The translations under genes and the position numbers were made by a program. A stretch of DNA of 53,064 nt from UBA2561 sp964577275 (GTDB lineage: Bacteria; Bacteroidota; Bacteroidia; Cytophagales; Thermoflexibacteraceae): positions 1-53,064 of the forward strand of contig CAZNYR010000013.1 of NCBI GenBank assembly GCA_964577275.1, read 5' to 3'. The notes under the pieces were generated by a model, which ran no database searches, was not told the origin of the DNA, and saw only the letters and a program-made list of their open reading frames with translations. Shown piece after piece: positions 16,333 through 26,253 of this stretch. Within the stretch, counting starts at the first letter, position 1. Every line of letters begins with the position of its first letter.

Positions 16333-17097
16333 ATGAAAACGCTAAAACTGTTGATGTTTCTTCTGATTTCAGGCATTTTGGCATTCCGTTGTCAGCCTGT
16401 CCAAAAATATCAAAATACGACTCGTGCCGAAAATTTAAATCCTATCGAACTGAATTTCAAGTATTTATCAGCAAAAGGAAGACTCACCTATCAAGATGCC
16501 AACACCAAAACCAAAGCCAATATTTATGTGCGGATGCGTAAGGATAGTTTGATTTGGCTTTCGGCTCGATTAGCGGGCGTGGAAGGCTTACGGATGGTCA
16601 TTCGCAAGGATTCGGTTTTTATTTTGGACAGACAAGAAAAAAAATATTATGCCCATAATTATTTGACGATTTCGGAGGAATTAAACTTTCGAGTCAATTA
16701 TAATATGATTCAGGCGTTGCTTATTGCCGATGACCCCTATCCCTCTGTTTATCAGGAAGATAAAACCAAAATTGCAAGGCGTAGAAATTTCTTTGTCATC
16801 AAACAAGACCTCGAAGAGTTTACATTGGAAACTTTTATCAGTCGATTTAATATGCGAAATACCAAAATTGAGGTCAAAGAAAAAGAAAATCCGAGTAATA
16901 AATTAGCGATTAACTACACTGATTTTCAGGAAGTTGAAAAAATTTTGTTGCCTCATATCACCAAAGCCAACGTGAATTATACCAAAAATCAGACCGAACT
17001 CATTACCACCGCCAAATTGGAGTTTAGCAAAGTTGAATTGCCTGCCGAGCCGCTCAAATTTCCGTTTGTGGTATCCGCCAAATATTTGAAGCAATAA
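16333..17097 (+). CDS. DUF4292 lipoprotein
   Basis: A 254-residue predicted lipoprotein with a signal peptide and cysteine at ILAFRC. The mature protein has the DUF4292 pattern: FKYLSAKGRLTYQD, then strands such as IYVRMRKDSLIWLSARLAGV and GLRMVIRKDSVFILDRQEKK. DUF4292 folds are thought to resemble LolA/LppX, which suggests handling of lipid or lipoprotein at the outer membrane, but this is not proven. ATG 16333 is chosen because the signal peptide starts there and the region upstream forms a terminator. The gene is followed by the Bat genes after 137 bp. Confidence 0.85.
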   Translation: MKTLKLLMFLLISGILAFRCQPVQKYQNTTRAENLNPIELNFKYLSAKGRLTYQDANTKTKANIYVRMRKDSLIWLSARLAGVEGLRMVIRKDSVFILDRQEKKYYAHNYLTISEELNFRVNYNMIQALLIADDPYPSVYQEDKTKIARRRNFFVIKQDLEEFTLETFISRFNMRNTKIEVKEKENPSNKLAINYTDFQEVEKILLPHITKANVNYTKNQTELITTAKLEFSKVELPAEPLKFPFVVSAKYLKQ

Positions 17098-17234
17098 GCA
17101 AAAGGAAATTGAAAAGTTATTTTTTATCAATATTGTCGCCTTAATATTATTTAACAGTTTGCATCTTCGCAAATCAGTATATTTGTGAGAAATACAAGGG
17201 ATTGCGGTGCAAATTTAATTAGCGCAGAATCGGA

Positions 17235-18143
17235 ATGAAAGATAAAATTATTTTGGGATGTATCGGACTTATTTTGTTGTCAATCAATATGTTAGAGGCA
17301 CAAAATGTGAGAATCCAACGCCGATTGCTTCGAGATACGGTCAAGACGGGTGAGCATTTTCAGTATGTGCTGAAGGTGAAGTATCCCATCGATACCGAAC
17401 TTTTTTTTCCTGATTCTGCTGATACACAAGCCTTTGCGCCGCTTATTTTGATTGATAGAATTTATGCACCCACTTCCTCGACCGATAGCATAAGCACCGA
17501 TAGCGTGATTTATAAATTTGCCTGTTTTTTTGAGGAGGATTCGGTTCAAGAAATCCGATTACCCGTGTATGTTTTTCAAAAAGGCGATACGTTAATCGCT
17601 GATAGTGAGCCAGTTTCGATTTATTTAGAGCCTTCGATGACCATGCCTATCGCCCCAGCGAGCAAATCTCGTTTGACGGATAATTTTCTTTGGCGCAAAT
17701 TACCTTATCGCTTGAATTATCCGTATTTAATTGGATTTATTTTAGTAATTGGATTAATTTCTGGAAGTATTTTATTGGCTTTCGGCAGTCGGTTTCAGCG
17801 CACTTATCGCCTCAAACGTTTGCGCCGACAATACGAGCGATTTATGATGGAATACAACCGAATGATGCGTGCCGAAAAAAATACAGCCATTACTGAACAT
17901 GGGTTGAGCCTTTGGAAAGCATATCTGGAAAACATTAAAAATGAGCCGTTTACAACTTATACTTCCAAAGAAATAGCGCAAATTATCCCGAACGAAGAAT
18001 TGAGCCGTTCGCTCAGAAATATTGACCGTGCAATTTATGGAAACATTTTTGACGAAAAAACAGATGAAGCTCTAAAAGTCCTAAAATCCTATGCTTCAGA
18101 TATTTATGACGAAAAAATAAAAGAAATTAAAGATGCCCGATAA
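17235..18143 (+). CDS. Membrane protein of a Bat-type operon
   Basis: A 302-residue protein: signal peptide (ends near LEAQ), a periplasmic beta-rich domain of about 120 residues, one membrane helix (about 160-180, YLIGFILVIGLISGSILLAF), then a basic cytoplasmic region (QRTYRLKRLRRQYERFMMEY) and a helical tail. This is the layout of the BatD-like or unnamed protein usually found just before batA in Bacteroidota. The 11-bp overlap with batA indicates translational coupling. Bat proteins are linked to stress tolerance and envelope functions, but the mechanism is unclear. Confidence 0.7.
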   Translation: MKDKIILGCIGLILLSINMLEAQNVRIQRRLLRDTVKTGEHFQYVLKVKYPIDTELFFPDSADTQAFAPLILIDRIYAPTSSTDSISTDSVIYKFACFFEEDSVQEIRLPVYVFQKGDTLIADSEPVSIYLEPSMTMPIAPASKSRLTDNFLWRKLPYRLNYPYLIGFILVIGLISGSILLAFGSRFQRTYRLKRLRRQYERFMMEYNRMMRAEKNTAITEHGLSLWKAYLENIKNEPFTTYTSKEIAQIIPNEELSRSLRNIDRAIYGNIFDEKTDEALKVLKSYASDIYDEKIKEIKDAR

Positions 18144-19182
18144 TTTATTTGAAGATTTTTTGCAATTATTTGCCCTCAAATGGTTTTTACCAGAAACCTT
18201 TACGGATTATCATTGGGAAAATCCGCTTTTTTTGTATTTATTGGTATTAATTCCTGTTTTGTTCGTGGGGCGCGAGGTGTTCATTTGGCGATACCGTGAG
18301 CGTTTGGAGATTGCATTGACTTCGGCTGATTTTTCAGACCCGCTCGCCATACTTCGTCATCTACAAGGGCTGTTTTTTGGATTATTCTTAGGTTTGGTGA
18401 TTCTGGCATTGGCTCGTCCGCAACGCACCGATGAGAAGGTCGAGCGAGAAACCGAAGGCATTGATATTATCTTGGCGTTGGATTTGTCCGAATCGATGCA
18501 GACCCGTGATTTGAAGCCCAACCGTCTGGAAAAAGTCAAGCGGACTGCCTTAGAATTTATTGGCGGTCGGTTTCAAGACCGAATTGGCGTGGTAATTTTT
18601 GCCGAAGAAGCCTATTCCTTAGCCCCACTAACCACTGATTATGAGTTACTTAAAGCCAATATTGAAGCGGATGTTCGGTTCGGACGAATTGCGGGCGGAG
18701 GCACGGCTATCGGCAGTGCGTTGGGCGTAGCAATTAATCGCATGAAAAATTCAGAATCCAAATCAAAAGTCATTATTTTGTTGAGTGATGGCGAGAATAC
18801 CGCAGGAAATCTCGACCCTAAAATGGCAGCACAATTAGCCAGCGAATATGGCATCAAAATTTATACGGTGGCGGTCGGAAAACAGGGACCCGTCGAAGTA
18901 CAAACATTATTCGGTAAACATCTGGTTCAGAATGTGATAGATACGCTGTTGCTTCGGGAAGTCGCCCAAATCGCTGACGGACATTATTTTCAGGCGACAG
19001 ACAATCGGGCATTAGAAAATATTTTCAAAAGAATAGATACCTACGAAAAAGCCGAAATCAAGGAAACTCGTTTCAAAGATACCAAAGATTATTACCGCAT
19101 TTATTTAGGTTGGGCAATTATCTGTTTTTTGATTTGGTTGGGCATGAAAAATACATTCATCGCAAATGCTTTGGAAGATTAA
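18133..19182 (+). CDS. batA: BatA-like VWA membrane protein
   Basis: A 349-residue inner-membrane protein. Hydrophobic segments lie near residues 35-50, 72-92 and at the C-terminus (about 320-338). The VWA domain is between them, with MIDAS DLSES (about 115-119), the GGTAIGSALG threonine loop and LLSDGEN. This is the BatA arrangement. The start ATG lies inside the last codons of the preceding gene. The usual further members (moxR, DUF58, batB, batC) are not present on either side, so the locus is reduced or split in this genome. Confidence 0.85.
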   Translation: MPDNLFEDFLQLFALKWFLPETFTDYHWENPLFLYLLVLIPVLFVGREVFIWRYRERLEIALTSADFSDPLAILRHLQGLFFGLFLGLVILALARPQRTDEKVERETEGIDIILALDLSESMQTRDLKPNRLEKVKRTALEFIGGRFQDRIGVVIFAEEAYSLAPLTTDYELLKANIEADVRFGRIAGGGTAIGSALGVAINRMKNSESKSKVIILLSDGENTAGNLDPKMAAQLASEYGIKIYTVAVGKQGPVEVQTLFGKHLVQNVIDTLLLREVAQIADGHYFQATDNRALENIFKRIDTYEKAEIKETRFKDTKDYYRIYLGWAIICFLIWLGMKNTFIANALED

Positions 19183-19841
19183 ATCGAAAATTTTTTTCCA
19201 AAAACCCCTCTTTTTTAGGAAATCACGCTCCGAAGCAAACTATCTGATACAGAATCACATCCCGTTTTTGGGGGGTAGTTTTGGTAATCGCTGTGTGCTT
19301 GATTATCAGGTTTTTGTGTGGTTTTCGATGCGATTTTGATTTTCGATTATATTTTTGTAACAACCTACGCACGCTGAAAAATATCGAAAAAAGATATGGA
19401 ATCGTCCGAAATTTTAAGTAATTTTGTCGGTACAAAACTTCAAAAATATTTTTGAATTTATTTTTGAATTTATTTTTGGATGTAGCAAATATCAATAAAA
19501 TGAACTAAACTAAGGTATTTCCACCATAATATGCTGATAATCTGACTCATAGCCTGATTTTTGGGCAAAAGGAAGCCAGTAAACTTTTGCATATCTTAAT
19601 AGTTTGGTTATCTAAAGTTATAATTTGTAACACAAGGTTAATATTCCTACTCCTCTTGGGCTTTCCTATGACAAGTTTAGACCGAGCGGACGAAAAACAG
19701 AAGGAAATAACATTGAGATAATTAAAAGAGATTACCAAAAAAATACAAATGAACCCCCATGATTCAGAAATTAACTTTCTGGGTAGGGGAGTATTATCGC
19801 TCAAAAACACAACCTTAAACATATCAGAAATCGTGATTCCC
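19183..19841. other. Long spacer upstream of dnaA, with 12-bp tandem repeat
   Basis: About 660 bp without a supportable gene. It holds nearly three copies of ATTTTTGAATTT (19448-19480), a palindrome core TTGATTATCAG (19299-19309) and a possible -7 box TAATTTTG (19419-19426). I find no cluster of consensus DnaA boxes, so an origin of replication is possible by position but not supported by sequence. Confidence 0.4.
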
Positions 19842-21308
19842 ATGACTAAAAATTGTATCACCGTATGGAATAATTGTCTGCAAATTATTCGGCAGAATGT
19901 CGGTGAGCAAACATTTGAGACATGGTTCAAACCGATTAAGCCCGTCAAATTAGAAGGGAGTATTCTGACAATTCAAGTGCCGAGCCAGTTTTTTTATGAG
20001 TGGCTTGAGGAGCATTATGTGCAGGTGCTTCGGAAGGCAATTAATTTGGAATTGGGCAAAGAAGGACGCTTGCAATATTCGATTGTGGTGGACAAAGGGT
20101 CGCATAATTCCCAACCTTTTACGGTTAATATCACGAATCAGCCTGCGCTCGCTCAAACACCTCGTTCGGGTGCGCTCCGACTGCCTGAAGCGAAAAAAAA
20201 TGGGCAAAATACAAGCGTTCAAGAGCATCATAATCCTTTCAAAATCAAGCCAATACGCCCTGATGCGCGCCAATCTAACCTAAATGAACGTTATACATTT
20301 GATAATTTGATTGAAGGCGGTTGCAATCGCTTGGCACGCTCGGCAGGCGCAGCAGTAGCGACTAATCCGGGCATCACAGCATTTAATCCCTTACTGATTT
20401 ATGGGGGCGTAGGCTTGGGCAAAACGCATTTGGTGCAAGCAATCGGCAACGAAATCCTACAAAAAGACCCCGATAAATTTGTGCTTTATGTATCTTCGGA
20501 TACGTTCATTACGCAATTTGTGGAGGCATTGCGCCATCGGAATATTCAGGATTTTACCAATTATTATTTGCAGGCGGATGTCTTAATTATTGATGATATT
20601 GAATTTTTGGGCGGGAAAGAACGGACACAAGAAAATTTCTTTCATATTTTTAATCATTTGCATCAGCTTGATAAACAGATAATTATGACCAGCGATTGTC
20701 CGCCACGAGAACTCAAAGGCTTACAAGAACGCTTGCTTTCTCGTTTTAAATGGGGACTGACGGCGGATGTTCATGTCCCGACCTACGAAACCCGCCTGAC
20801 GATTGTCCGCAATAAAGTGCAAGCCGAAGGAATTTTGATGTCCGATGTGGTGGTCGAATATATTGCCCGCAATGTCGATACGAATGTCCGAGAATTGCAG
20901 GGCGTGATTATTTCGTTGATTGCCAAGTCTTCGTTATTGCGTCAAGAGATTGATATGCAACTGGCTGAAACCGTGATTTCGAGTATCGTTTCGGATACCA
21001 AAAAATTTGAACAGCGCACACTCAATTCGGATTATATTCAGGAAATTATCGGGCGATATTTTAATGTCAAAGAATCGGATTTGACCTCCAAAAGTCGTAA
21101 GAAAGATGTTTCGATGGCGCGCCATATTGCCATGTATTTTTGTCAAGAATACACAGATTTATCACTCAAAAGAATTGGGCAAGTCTTCGGAAATCGAGAC
21201 CACACCACCGTAATTCATGCCGTCAAGACGGTCAAAGCCAAGATTAAGAAAGAACAAGGCTACAAAGAAACCATCGAACGCCTGAAACAGGAATTAAAAG
21301 TTTTTTAG
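19842..21308 (+). CDS. dnaA: Chromosomal replication initiator DnaA
   Basis: A 488-residue DnaA, which binds the origin and starts chromosome replication. Domain I starts at TVWNNCLQIIRQNVGEQTFE. Domain III AAA+ has Walker A GGVGLGKTH and Walker B LIIDDIEFLGGKE. Domain IV ends with the DNA-binding signature GNRDHTTVIHAVKTV. ATG 19842 is chosen because MTKNCITVWNN is the usual family start; an in-frame ATG at 19749 would add 31 residues with no match to the family. A bidirectional terminator follows. Confidence 0.97.
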   Translation: MTKNCITVWNNCLQIIRQNVGEQTFETWFKPIKPVKLEGSILTIQVPSQFFYEWLEEHYVQVLRKAINLELGKEGRLQYSIVVDKGSHNSQPFTVNITNQPALAQTPRSGALRLPEAKKNGQNTSVQEHHNPFKIKPIRPDARQSNLNERYTFDNLIEGGCNRLARSAGAAVATNPGITAFNPLLIYGGVGLGKTHLVQAIGNEILQKDPDKFVLYVSSDTFITQFVEALRHRNIQDFTNYYLQADVLIIDDIEFLGGKERTQENFFHIFNHLHQLDKQIIMTSDCPPRELKGLQERLLSRFKWGLTADVHVPTYETRLTIVRNKVQAEGILMSDVVVEYIARNVDTNVRELQGVIISLIAKSSLLRQEIDMQLAETVISSIVSDTKKFEQRTLNSDYIQEIIGRYFNVKESDLTSKSRKKDVSMARHIAMYFCQEYTDLSLKRIGQVFGNRDHTTVIHAVKTVKAKIKKEQGYKETIERLKQELKVF

Positions 21309-21345
21309 CACAAAAAGTTGCATTTGCGATTTGAATCTAAGAAAT

Positions 21346-21380
21346 AAAAAAAGACACGACTCCGAGCCGTGCCTTTTTTT
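21346..21380. terminator. Bidirectional terminator between dnaA and susD
   Basis: AAAAAAAGACACG pairs with CGTGCCTTTTTTT around a 9-nt loop. A tracts on one side and T tracts on the other let it work for dnaA (plus) and the susCD operon (minus). Confidence 0.85.
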
Positions 21381-21410
21381 GTGATGTATTTCAGAATGAT
21401 AATTATCTGA

Positions 21411-22766
21411 TTAATACCCTGCGTTTTGTACCAAATTCGGGTTGGCAATGATTTCTCGTTGCGGAATTGGGTACACTAATGAAGGGTCATCATAATTCAG
21501 GTCGCCTACTTTTCCTTTGGTTCGTCTGATGTCATGGATTCGGTGTCCTTCAAAGGCTAATTCCAAACGTCTTTCCATCATAATATCATCCAAAGTAACT
21601 GAAGATAAGGTAGTTGCGCCTGCACGTCCCCGAATGGCGTTGATGTCTGCCAAAGGACTTGCGCCTGTCGAAGAGCCTAAACGTTGGTTGCATTCGGCAC
21701 GAATCAGGTGCATTTCAGACAGTCGAAGAATATTGACTTTTTGTGCCACACCATCCGACCATTTGCCAGTCCAGAAATCGCCATCGGCTTCGTAAAAGAA
21801 TCCAAAACGAGCGTCATTTTCTTCGTACATATTCAGATGTGGTGTCAGCACAGGAATATCGCCTCGTCCGCCTTGGCTTGGTGGCGCAAAGAAAGCGACA
21901 ATATCATCTGTTTCGTCATCTTGTACGGTGTGCTGAATGATAAAAATATCTTCGCTGGTCAAGTTATTATTGGCAAAATTTGCCCCATAACTCCCCAACA
22001 AGTTATATTCTCCAGAATTAATGACCGTATTGGCAGCACTCAAAGCATTCTGATAATCACCTTGTTGCAAATAAACCCGTGCCAAAAGTGCATTTGCCGA
22101 GCCTTTCGTAGCAAAAATATCATTGCTGGCAGGCAACAAACTTGCGGCAGACTGCAAATCGCTGATAATCTGATTGTAAACTTCAGCTACGGTATTTCGG
22201 CTGATTTTATCAGCATCCGTTACGCCACGAGTTGGCATCAAAACCAAAGGCACACCCAACGCCGAACTTGCCGAACCCGCCTCGTATTGCGGAGCGAATA
22301 AAGTAACCAACCCGTAATAAGCTAAAGCCCGCACGAATTTTGCTTCGCCTTCGTAAGTGTTTTGGTTATCGGCATCCACTTTATCAATGCTTGCCAAGAC
22401 ATTATTGGCGATATTGATGGTTTCGTAAGATTCGAGCCATGCTTCGGATACATCCACATTTACCGTTGAGATACGTTTGTTAAACATTTCACGAGGGGCG
22501 GCATACGTACCTTGCCACAAAATTTCGGCATCATTGCCCGAAGTTGCGGCTAATAATTCGGAATTTCGGATATAATTTCCACCAAACACATCCGAGCTAC
22601 CCAGTTCGTCATACGCTCCGTTGAGTACGGTTCGGATATTATTTGAGCTGCTCAAAGCCAAATCCTCGCTGATACTTTGCTGAGGCTCAATGTCTAATTG
22701 CGAATCGCAAGCCATCAAACTGCCCGCAATCACGCAAGGGAAAATATATTTATTGATAAATTTCAT
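21411..22766 (-). CDS. SusD/RagB-family nutrient-binding lipoprotein
   Basis: A 451-residue surface lipoprotein with lipobox LMAC. It has the SusD N-terminal pattern LDIEPQQSISEDLAL, tetratricopeptide-like helices (ALAYYGLVTLFAPQY, then NALLARVYLQQGDYQNAL) and the usual C-terminal end YPIPQREIIANPNLVQNAGY. It would form a lid on the SusC channel encoded just upstream and capture a substrate at the cell surface. No glycoside hydrolase, peptidase or regulator lies beside the pair, so the substrate is unknown. It is transcribed after susC, 77 bp away. Confidence 0.95.
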   Translation of the reverse strand: MKFINKYIFPCVIAGSLMACDSQLDIEPQQSISEDLALSSSNNIRTVLNGAYDELGSSDVFGGNYIRNSELLAATSGNDAEILWQGTYAAPREMFNKRISTVNVDVSEAWLESYETINIANNVLASIDKVDADNQNTYEGEAKFVRALAYYGLVTLFAPQYEAGSASSALGVPLVLMPTRGVTDADKISRNTVAEVYNQIISDLQSAASLLPASNDIFATKGSANALLARVYLQQGDYQNALSAANTVINSGEYNLLGSYGANFANNNLTSEDIFIIQHTVQDDETDDIVAFFAPPSQGGRGDIPVLTPHLNMYEENDARFGFFYEADGDFWTGKWSDGVAQKVNILRLSEMHLIRAECNQRLGSSTGASPLADINAIRGRAGATTLSSVTLDDIMMERRLELAFEGHRIHDIRRTKGKVGDLNYDDPSLVYPIPQREIIANPNLVQNAGY

Positions 22767-22815
22767 AAGTTTCTATTTATTATAAAGCATTAAAAAAAGA
22801 TAAAAAACCAAAGAG

Positions 22816-22832
22816 GAGGCATGAAATGCCTC
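22816..22832 (-). promoter_or_regulatory. Intercistronic hairpin between susC and susD
   Basis: GAGGCAT-GAA-ATGCCTC forms a tight 7-bp stem with a 3-nt loop in the 77-bp gap. It may tune relative expression of susD or protect the susC mRNA end. There is no strong T tract directly after it. Confidence 0.5.
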
Positions 22833-22843
22833 ACAAATTAGGT

Positions 22844-25800
22844 TTAGAAACCAAGTTTAACACCCAAAGTAATGGTTCGCGCTTGCGGAGCAGCATAAAA
22901 ATCATTTCCTTGGAAAATGTTTCGGTTTTGGTTTGAAGTACCCAAATAATCAGTATTTACTTCGGGGTCCCAACCTTCGTATTTGGTGAAAGTCAATAAG
23001 TTTTGACCTGCGATATAAATACGAGCGTTATCTAATTTTAATTTTTCTAAGGCTGATTTAGGGACGTTATAACCGAAATTCAGGTTTTTCAATCGCAAAT
23101 ACGAACCATCTGATAAATAACGGCTTGAGCGTCCTTGCGTTCCGTTTCCATCGCCTAAGCGGGCTTGCGGTACGTCTGTTACATCGCCCGGATTTTGCCA
23201 TCTTCGTAGTTGGTCTTTGGTTTGATTATCGAACCAATCGCCAGCCGCTGACATAAATCCACCGCCTCCATTGAAGATGCTATTTCCGTAAACCCACTGC
23301 AATAAGATACTCAAATCGAAGCCTTTGTACGAAAGATTATTTCCGAAACCGCCAATATGCTTAGGATTTGGATTGCCCAAAATCATGAAATTCGCATCAT
23401 TAAAATTATTCGTGGTTTCTCGGCTTGACATATTTTCGGGGTCGTTGATGTACCAAAGTGCATCGCCATTATTGGGGTCTGCGCCGGCGTATTCCGCACC
23501 GTAGAACGCACCGATTGCCTCGCCTACTTTGACGACATTCAGCCATCGAGAGCCACCATTATCAATGATGTCATCATTGCCTAAGCTCAAAACTTTGTTT
23601 TGGTTGGTGGCAAAATTGAAGTTTACATTCCATTTCAAATCGCCAGTCAAAATCGAAGCATTCAAGGCAAATTCAAGCCCTTTATTTTCCAATTCGCCGA
23701 TATTTTGTGTTTGAGAACGGAAACCAGTCGTACCGGGAACAGGAACATTCAATAATAAATCGGTTGTATTTTTGGAATAATAATCAATCTCACCCGTGAT
23801 TCGGTCGTTCATAAATCCGAAATCAATACCGATGTCCAGTTGTGCGGTTTGTTCCCATCGCAAATCAGGATTTGGAATTTGTGTCGGTTGTAAACCCGCA
23901 TTACCTGCGTAAGGTTCGCCGCCATAAAGACCTAATTGCGGGAAGTTTCCGATTTCAGCGTTACCCGTCAAACCGAAGCTGCCTCGTAATTTTAAGAAAC
24001 TCACGATGCCATTATCTTTCAAGAAATCCTCTTCGGTAACAATCCAGCCTGCCGAAATTGCAGGGAAGAAACCGTATCGGCTGTTTTTACCGAATCGAGA
24101 AGAGCCATCTTGTCGTGCGCTTACTCCGAATAAATATCGGTTATTGAATTTATAATTCACCCGTCCGAAATACGACACAAACGAAAACTGCGTGAGTTGC
24201 GAAAAACCTGTCGAAATCGTGGCGGCACTGGCTAATTTTTTCAAATCATCTACGGGAAAATCCTGTCCGTCCACGTAAGTAACATCCTCTCGTGAATACT
24301 GATATTCCATCCCCGCCGTTACGGTAATGTCGTGTTTTTCGGCAATATTCTTGGTGTAATTGGTGTATAATTTGGTGTTATAATTCAAGACCTGAATCCA
24401 CTCCGAAACCCCAACGCCATCTCTACCATCACTGGCGATAGTTTGTCGTCCGTAAAACGCATCTTCGTTTCGGGTCATGATGTCGGTACCAAATTCGCCT
24501 CGAACTGTCCAGCCTTTCATGATTTCGTAACTACCGTAAGCATTTGTTAAATTACGATAATTGTTAGATACATAATCAGCATATTTACTACTTAATAAAC
24601 CATTATAATATACCGAAGTAGGTCGGCGAGTGTATTCTCCTGTTTCATCTCGTAGTGGTGTGATGGGCGATAAAGCCACCAACTGAATTGGGGTCGCAAA
24701 GGAATTATCATCGCTCAAACGGTCGTTAATGGTTCTGGAAAGTCCCATCGAAACTCCTACTTTAAATTTATTGGAAATTTGATGGTCTAAATTAATCCGT
24801 GTGCTGAAGCGGCGGAATCGGTTGCCAATCAAAATACCATTTTGGTCAAGATATGAACCGCTGACATAAAATTGCGTTTTTTCGTTACCGCCATTCATCG
24901 ACAAATCAATCTGGTGGAAAGGCGCATCTTGGAAGGCTTGACCTTGCCAATCGGTATCGACCAAGTTGTTTCGCCACGAATTGCCTGTGGGGTCGCCAGA
25001 ATAACGATTTAATCGTCCTTCTACGTATTCTTGGTCTGCCCAACTCGAATTTCGACCCGCCTCCAAGAATAATTCGACATATTCCTGTGCGTTCAAGAAC
25101 TCTCGCTTGCCTGTCGGCGAACTCGAACCGACTTGATAGCCCAAATTAAATTTGGTTTTCCCTGTTTTCCCTTTTTTTGTGGTAATAATCACCACACCAT
25201 TTGCGCCTCGTGAACCATAAATAGCGGCAGCCGAAGCATCTTTCAAAATATCAATCGACTCAATATCATTGGAGTTGATGTCTGCCAAAGGGTTGATTTG
25301 GGAATCCGAGTTGGTAGAACCACTCTGCGAAGTAACGGGCATTCCGTCAATGATATAAAGAGGCTGGCTGCTGGCACTAATCGAAGAAGCACCTCGAATC
25401 CGAATCTTGATGCCTTGCCCAACTTTACCATTGCCTGACTCCACAAAAACCCCTGCGGCACGTCCCTGAACGGCAGATTCCAAACTCGGAACAGGCACAT
25501 TTTCAAGGTCTTTGCCTGATACTTTGGCGATGTTTCCCGTCAAATCGACTTTTAGTTGTTCGCCATAACCTACCACGACAACCTCATCCAATAATTTGGT
25601 ATCTTCTACCAACTTCACGTTGATTGTCGTCTGTGAGCCTACCGTAATATCTTGAGTAGCAAACCCAATAAACATAAATTGCAAAACCGATTCGCTACTC
25701 GGTACATCGAGGGTATAATTCCCATCAATGTCGGTTTGTGTTCCTGTGGAAGTCCCTTTGACCAAGACAGTAACACCAACTAACGGACTGTTATCCGCTC

Positions 25801-25891
25801 CAGAAGTTACTTTTCCAGAAACAGTCGTTTGTGCCATCAGCGTACCGACCGAAAACAAGGTCAGCACCAAGAGTAAAATTTTCTTGTTCAT
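22844..25891 (-). CDS. SusC/RagA-family TonB-dependent receptor
   Basis: A 1015-residue outer-membrane transporter. Parts in order: signal peptide (ends LMAQ); carboxypeptidase-regulatory-like domain (about 22-105); TonB box region LDEVVVVGYG; plug with IRIRGASSISASSQPLYIID and DASAAAIYGSRGANGVV (the SusC signature); and a long beta-barrel ending in ARTITLGVKLGF. With the adjacent SusD it would import an oligosaccharide, peptide or similar ligand. Full-length and apparently intact. The upstream spacer carries no sigma/anti-sigma or hybrid sensor gene, so regulation is not visible. Confidence 0.96.
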   Translation of the reverse strand: MNKKILLLVLTLFSVGTLMAQTTVSGKVTSGADNSPLVGVTVLVKGTSTGTQTDIDGNYTLDVPSSESVLQFMFIGFATQDITVGSQTTINVKLVEDTKLLDEVVVVGYGEQLKVDLTGNIAKVSGKDLENVPVPSLESAVQGRAAGVFVESGNGKVGQGIKIRIRGASSISASSQPLYIIDGMPVTSQSGSTNSDSQINPLADINSNDIESIDILKDASAAAIYGSRGANGVVIITTKKGKTGKTKFNLGYQVGSSSPTGKREFLNAQEYVELFLEAGRNSSWADQEYVEGRLNRYSGDPTGNSWRNNLVDTDWQGQAFQDAPFHQIDLSMNGGNEKTQFYVSGSYLDQNGILIGNRFRRFSTRINLDHQISNKFKVGVSMGLSRTINDRLSDDNSFATPIQLVALSPITPLRDETGEYTRRPTSVYYNGLLSSKYADYVSNNYRNLTNAYGSYEIMKGWTVRGEFGTDIMTRNEDAFYGRQTIASDGRDGVGVSEWIQVLNYNTKLYTNYTKNIAEKHDITVTAGMEYQYSREDVTYVDGQDFPVDDLKKLASAATISTGFSQLTQFSFVSYFGRVNYKFNNRYLFGVSARQDGSSRFGKNSRYGFFPAISAGWIVTEEDFLKDNGIVSFLKLRGSFGLTGNAEIGNFPQLGLYGGEPYAGNAGLQPTQIPNPDLRWEQTAQLDIGIDFGFMNDRITGEIDYYSKNTTDLLLNVPVPGTTGFRSQTQNIGELENKGLEFALNASILTGDLKWNVNFNFATNQNKVLSLGNDDIIDNGGSRWLNVVKVGEAIGAFYGAEYAGADPNNGDALWYINDPENMSSRETTNNFNDANFMILGNPNPKHIGGFGNNLSYKGFDLSILLQWVYGNSIFNGGGGFMSAAGDWFDNQTKDQLRRWQNPGDVTDVPQARLGDGNGTQGRSSRYLSDGSYLRLKNLNFGYNVPKSALEKLKLDNARIYIAGQNLLTFTKYEGWDPEVNTDYLGTSNQNRNIFQGNDFYAAPQARTITLGVKLGF

Positions 25892-26253
25892 AAAATTGTA
25901 TTAAAAAGATGTTAAAAAAACAGGTACAGTAATTATACGGCTCAATCACCGTCAGGAGATGGTTGAACAATCAATCATTGAAGAATACGAATATATACAA
26001 AATTTGATAAGAATATCAGGAAAGATACCCAAAAAGAATAAGCAATTTAGCAGTTGAATATGGGCTGCAGACCAATGTTTCGCATCGGATTAGAAGATGA
26101 AGCTAATATGAATAATGTTGAGTCCATTTTGTATTAATGTATGTATTAACCTATGGTAAAGAATAACATTATGTAGTATTTGCAAGGAATGTTTATTTTT
26201 TTGCAATTATAACTTGTTTTTTTGGTTACGGCAAATTTTCTGTTTGTTTTTTT
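25892..26253. other. AT-rich spacer upstream of susC
   Basis: About 360 bp with no coding frame I can support and no clean Bacteroidota promoter for susC. It probably contains the susC promoter and leader. Confidence 0.4.

Noticed and set aside
19448..19480. CRISPR-like array
   Set aside because: The 12-bp units are directly abutting with no spacers; no cas gene is present.
19749..19841. Longer DnaA starting at 19749
   Set aside because: The extra 31 residues have no counterpart in DnaA proteins, while MTKNCITVWNN at 19842 is the usual start.
19223..19948. Two minus-strand frames (90 and 133 codons) upstream of and overlapping dnaA
   Set aside because: Low-complexity Lys/Asn/Phe-rich or serine/cysteine-rich translations with no recognisable domain; one overlaps the conserved dnaA start.
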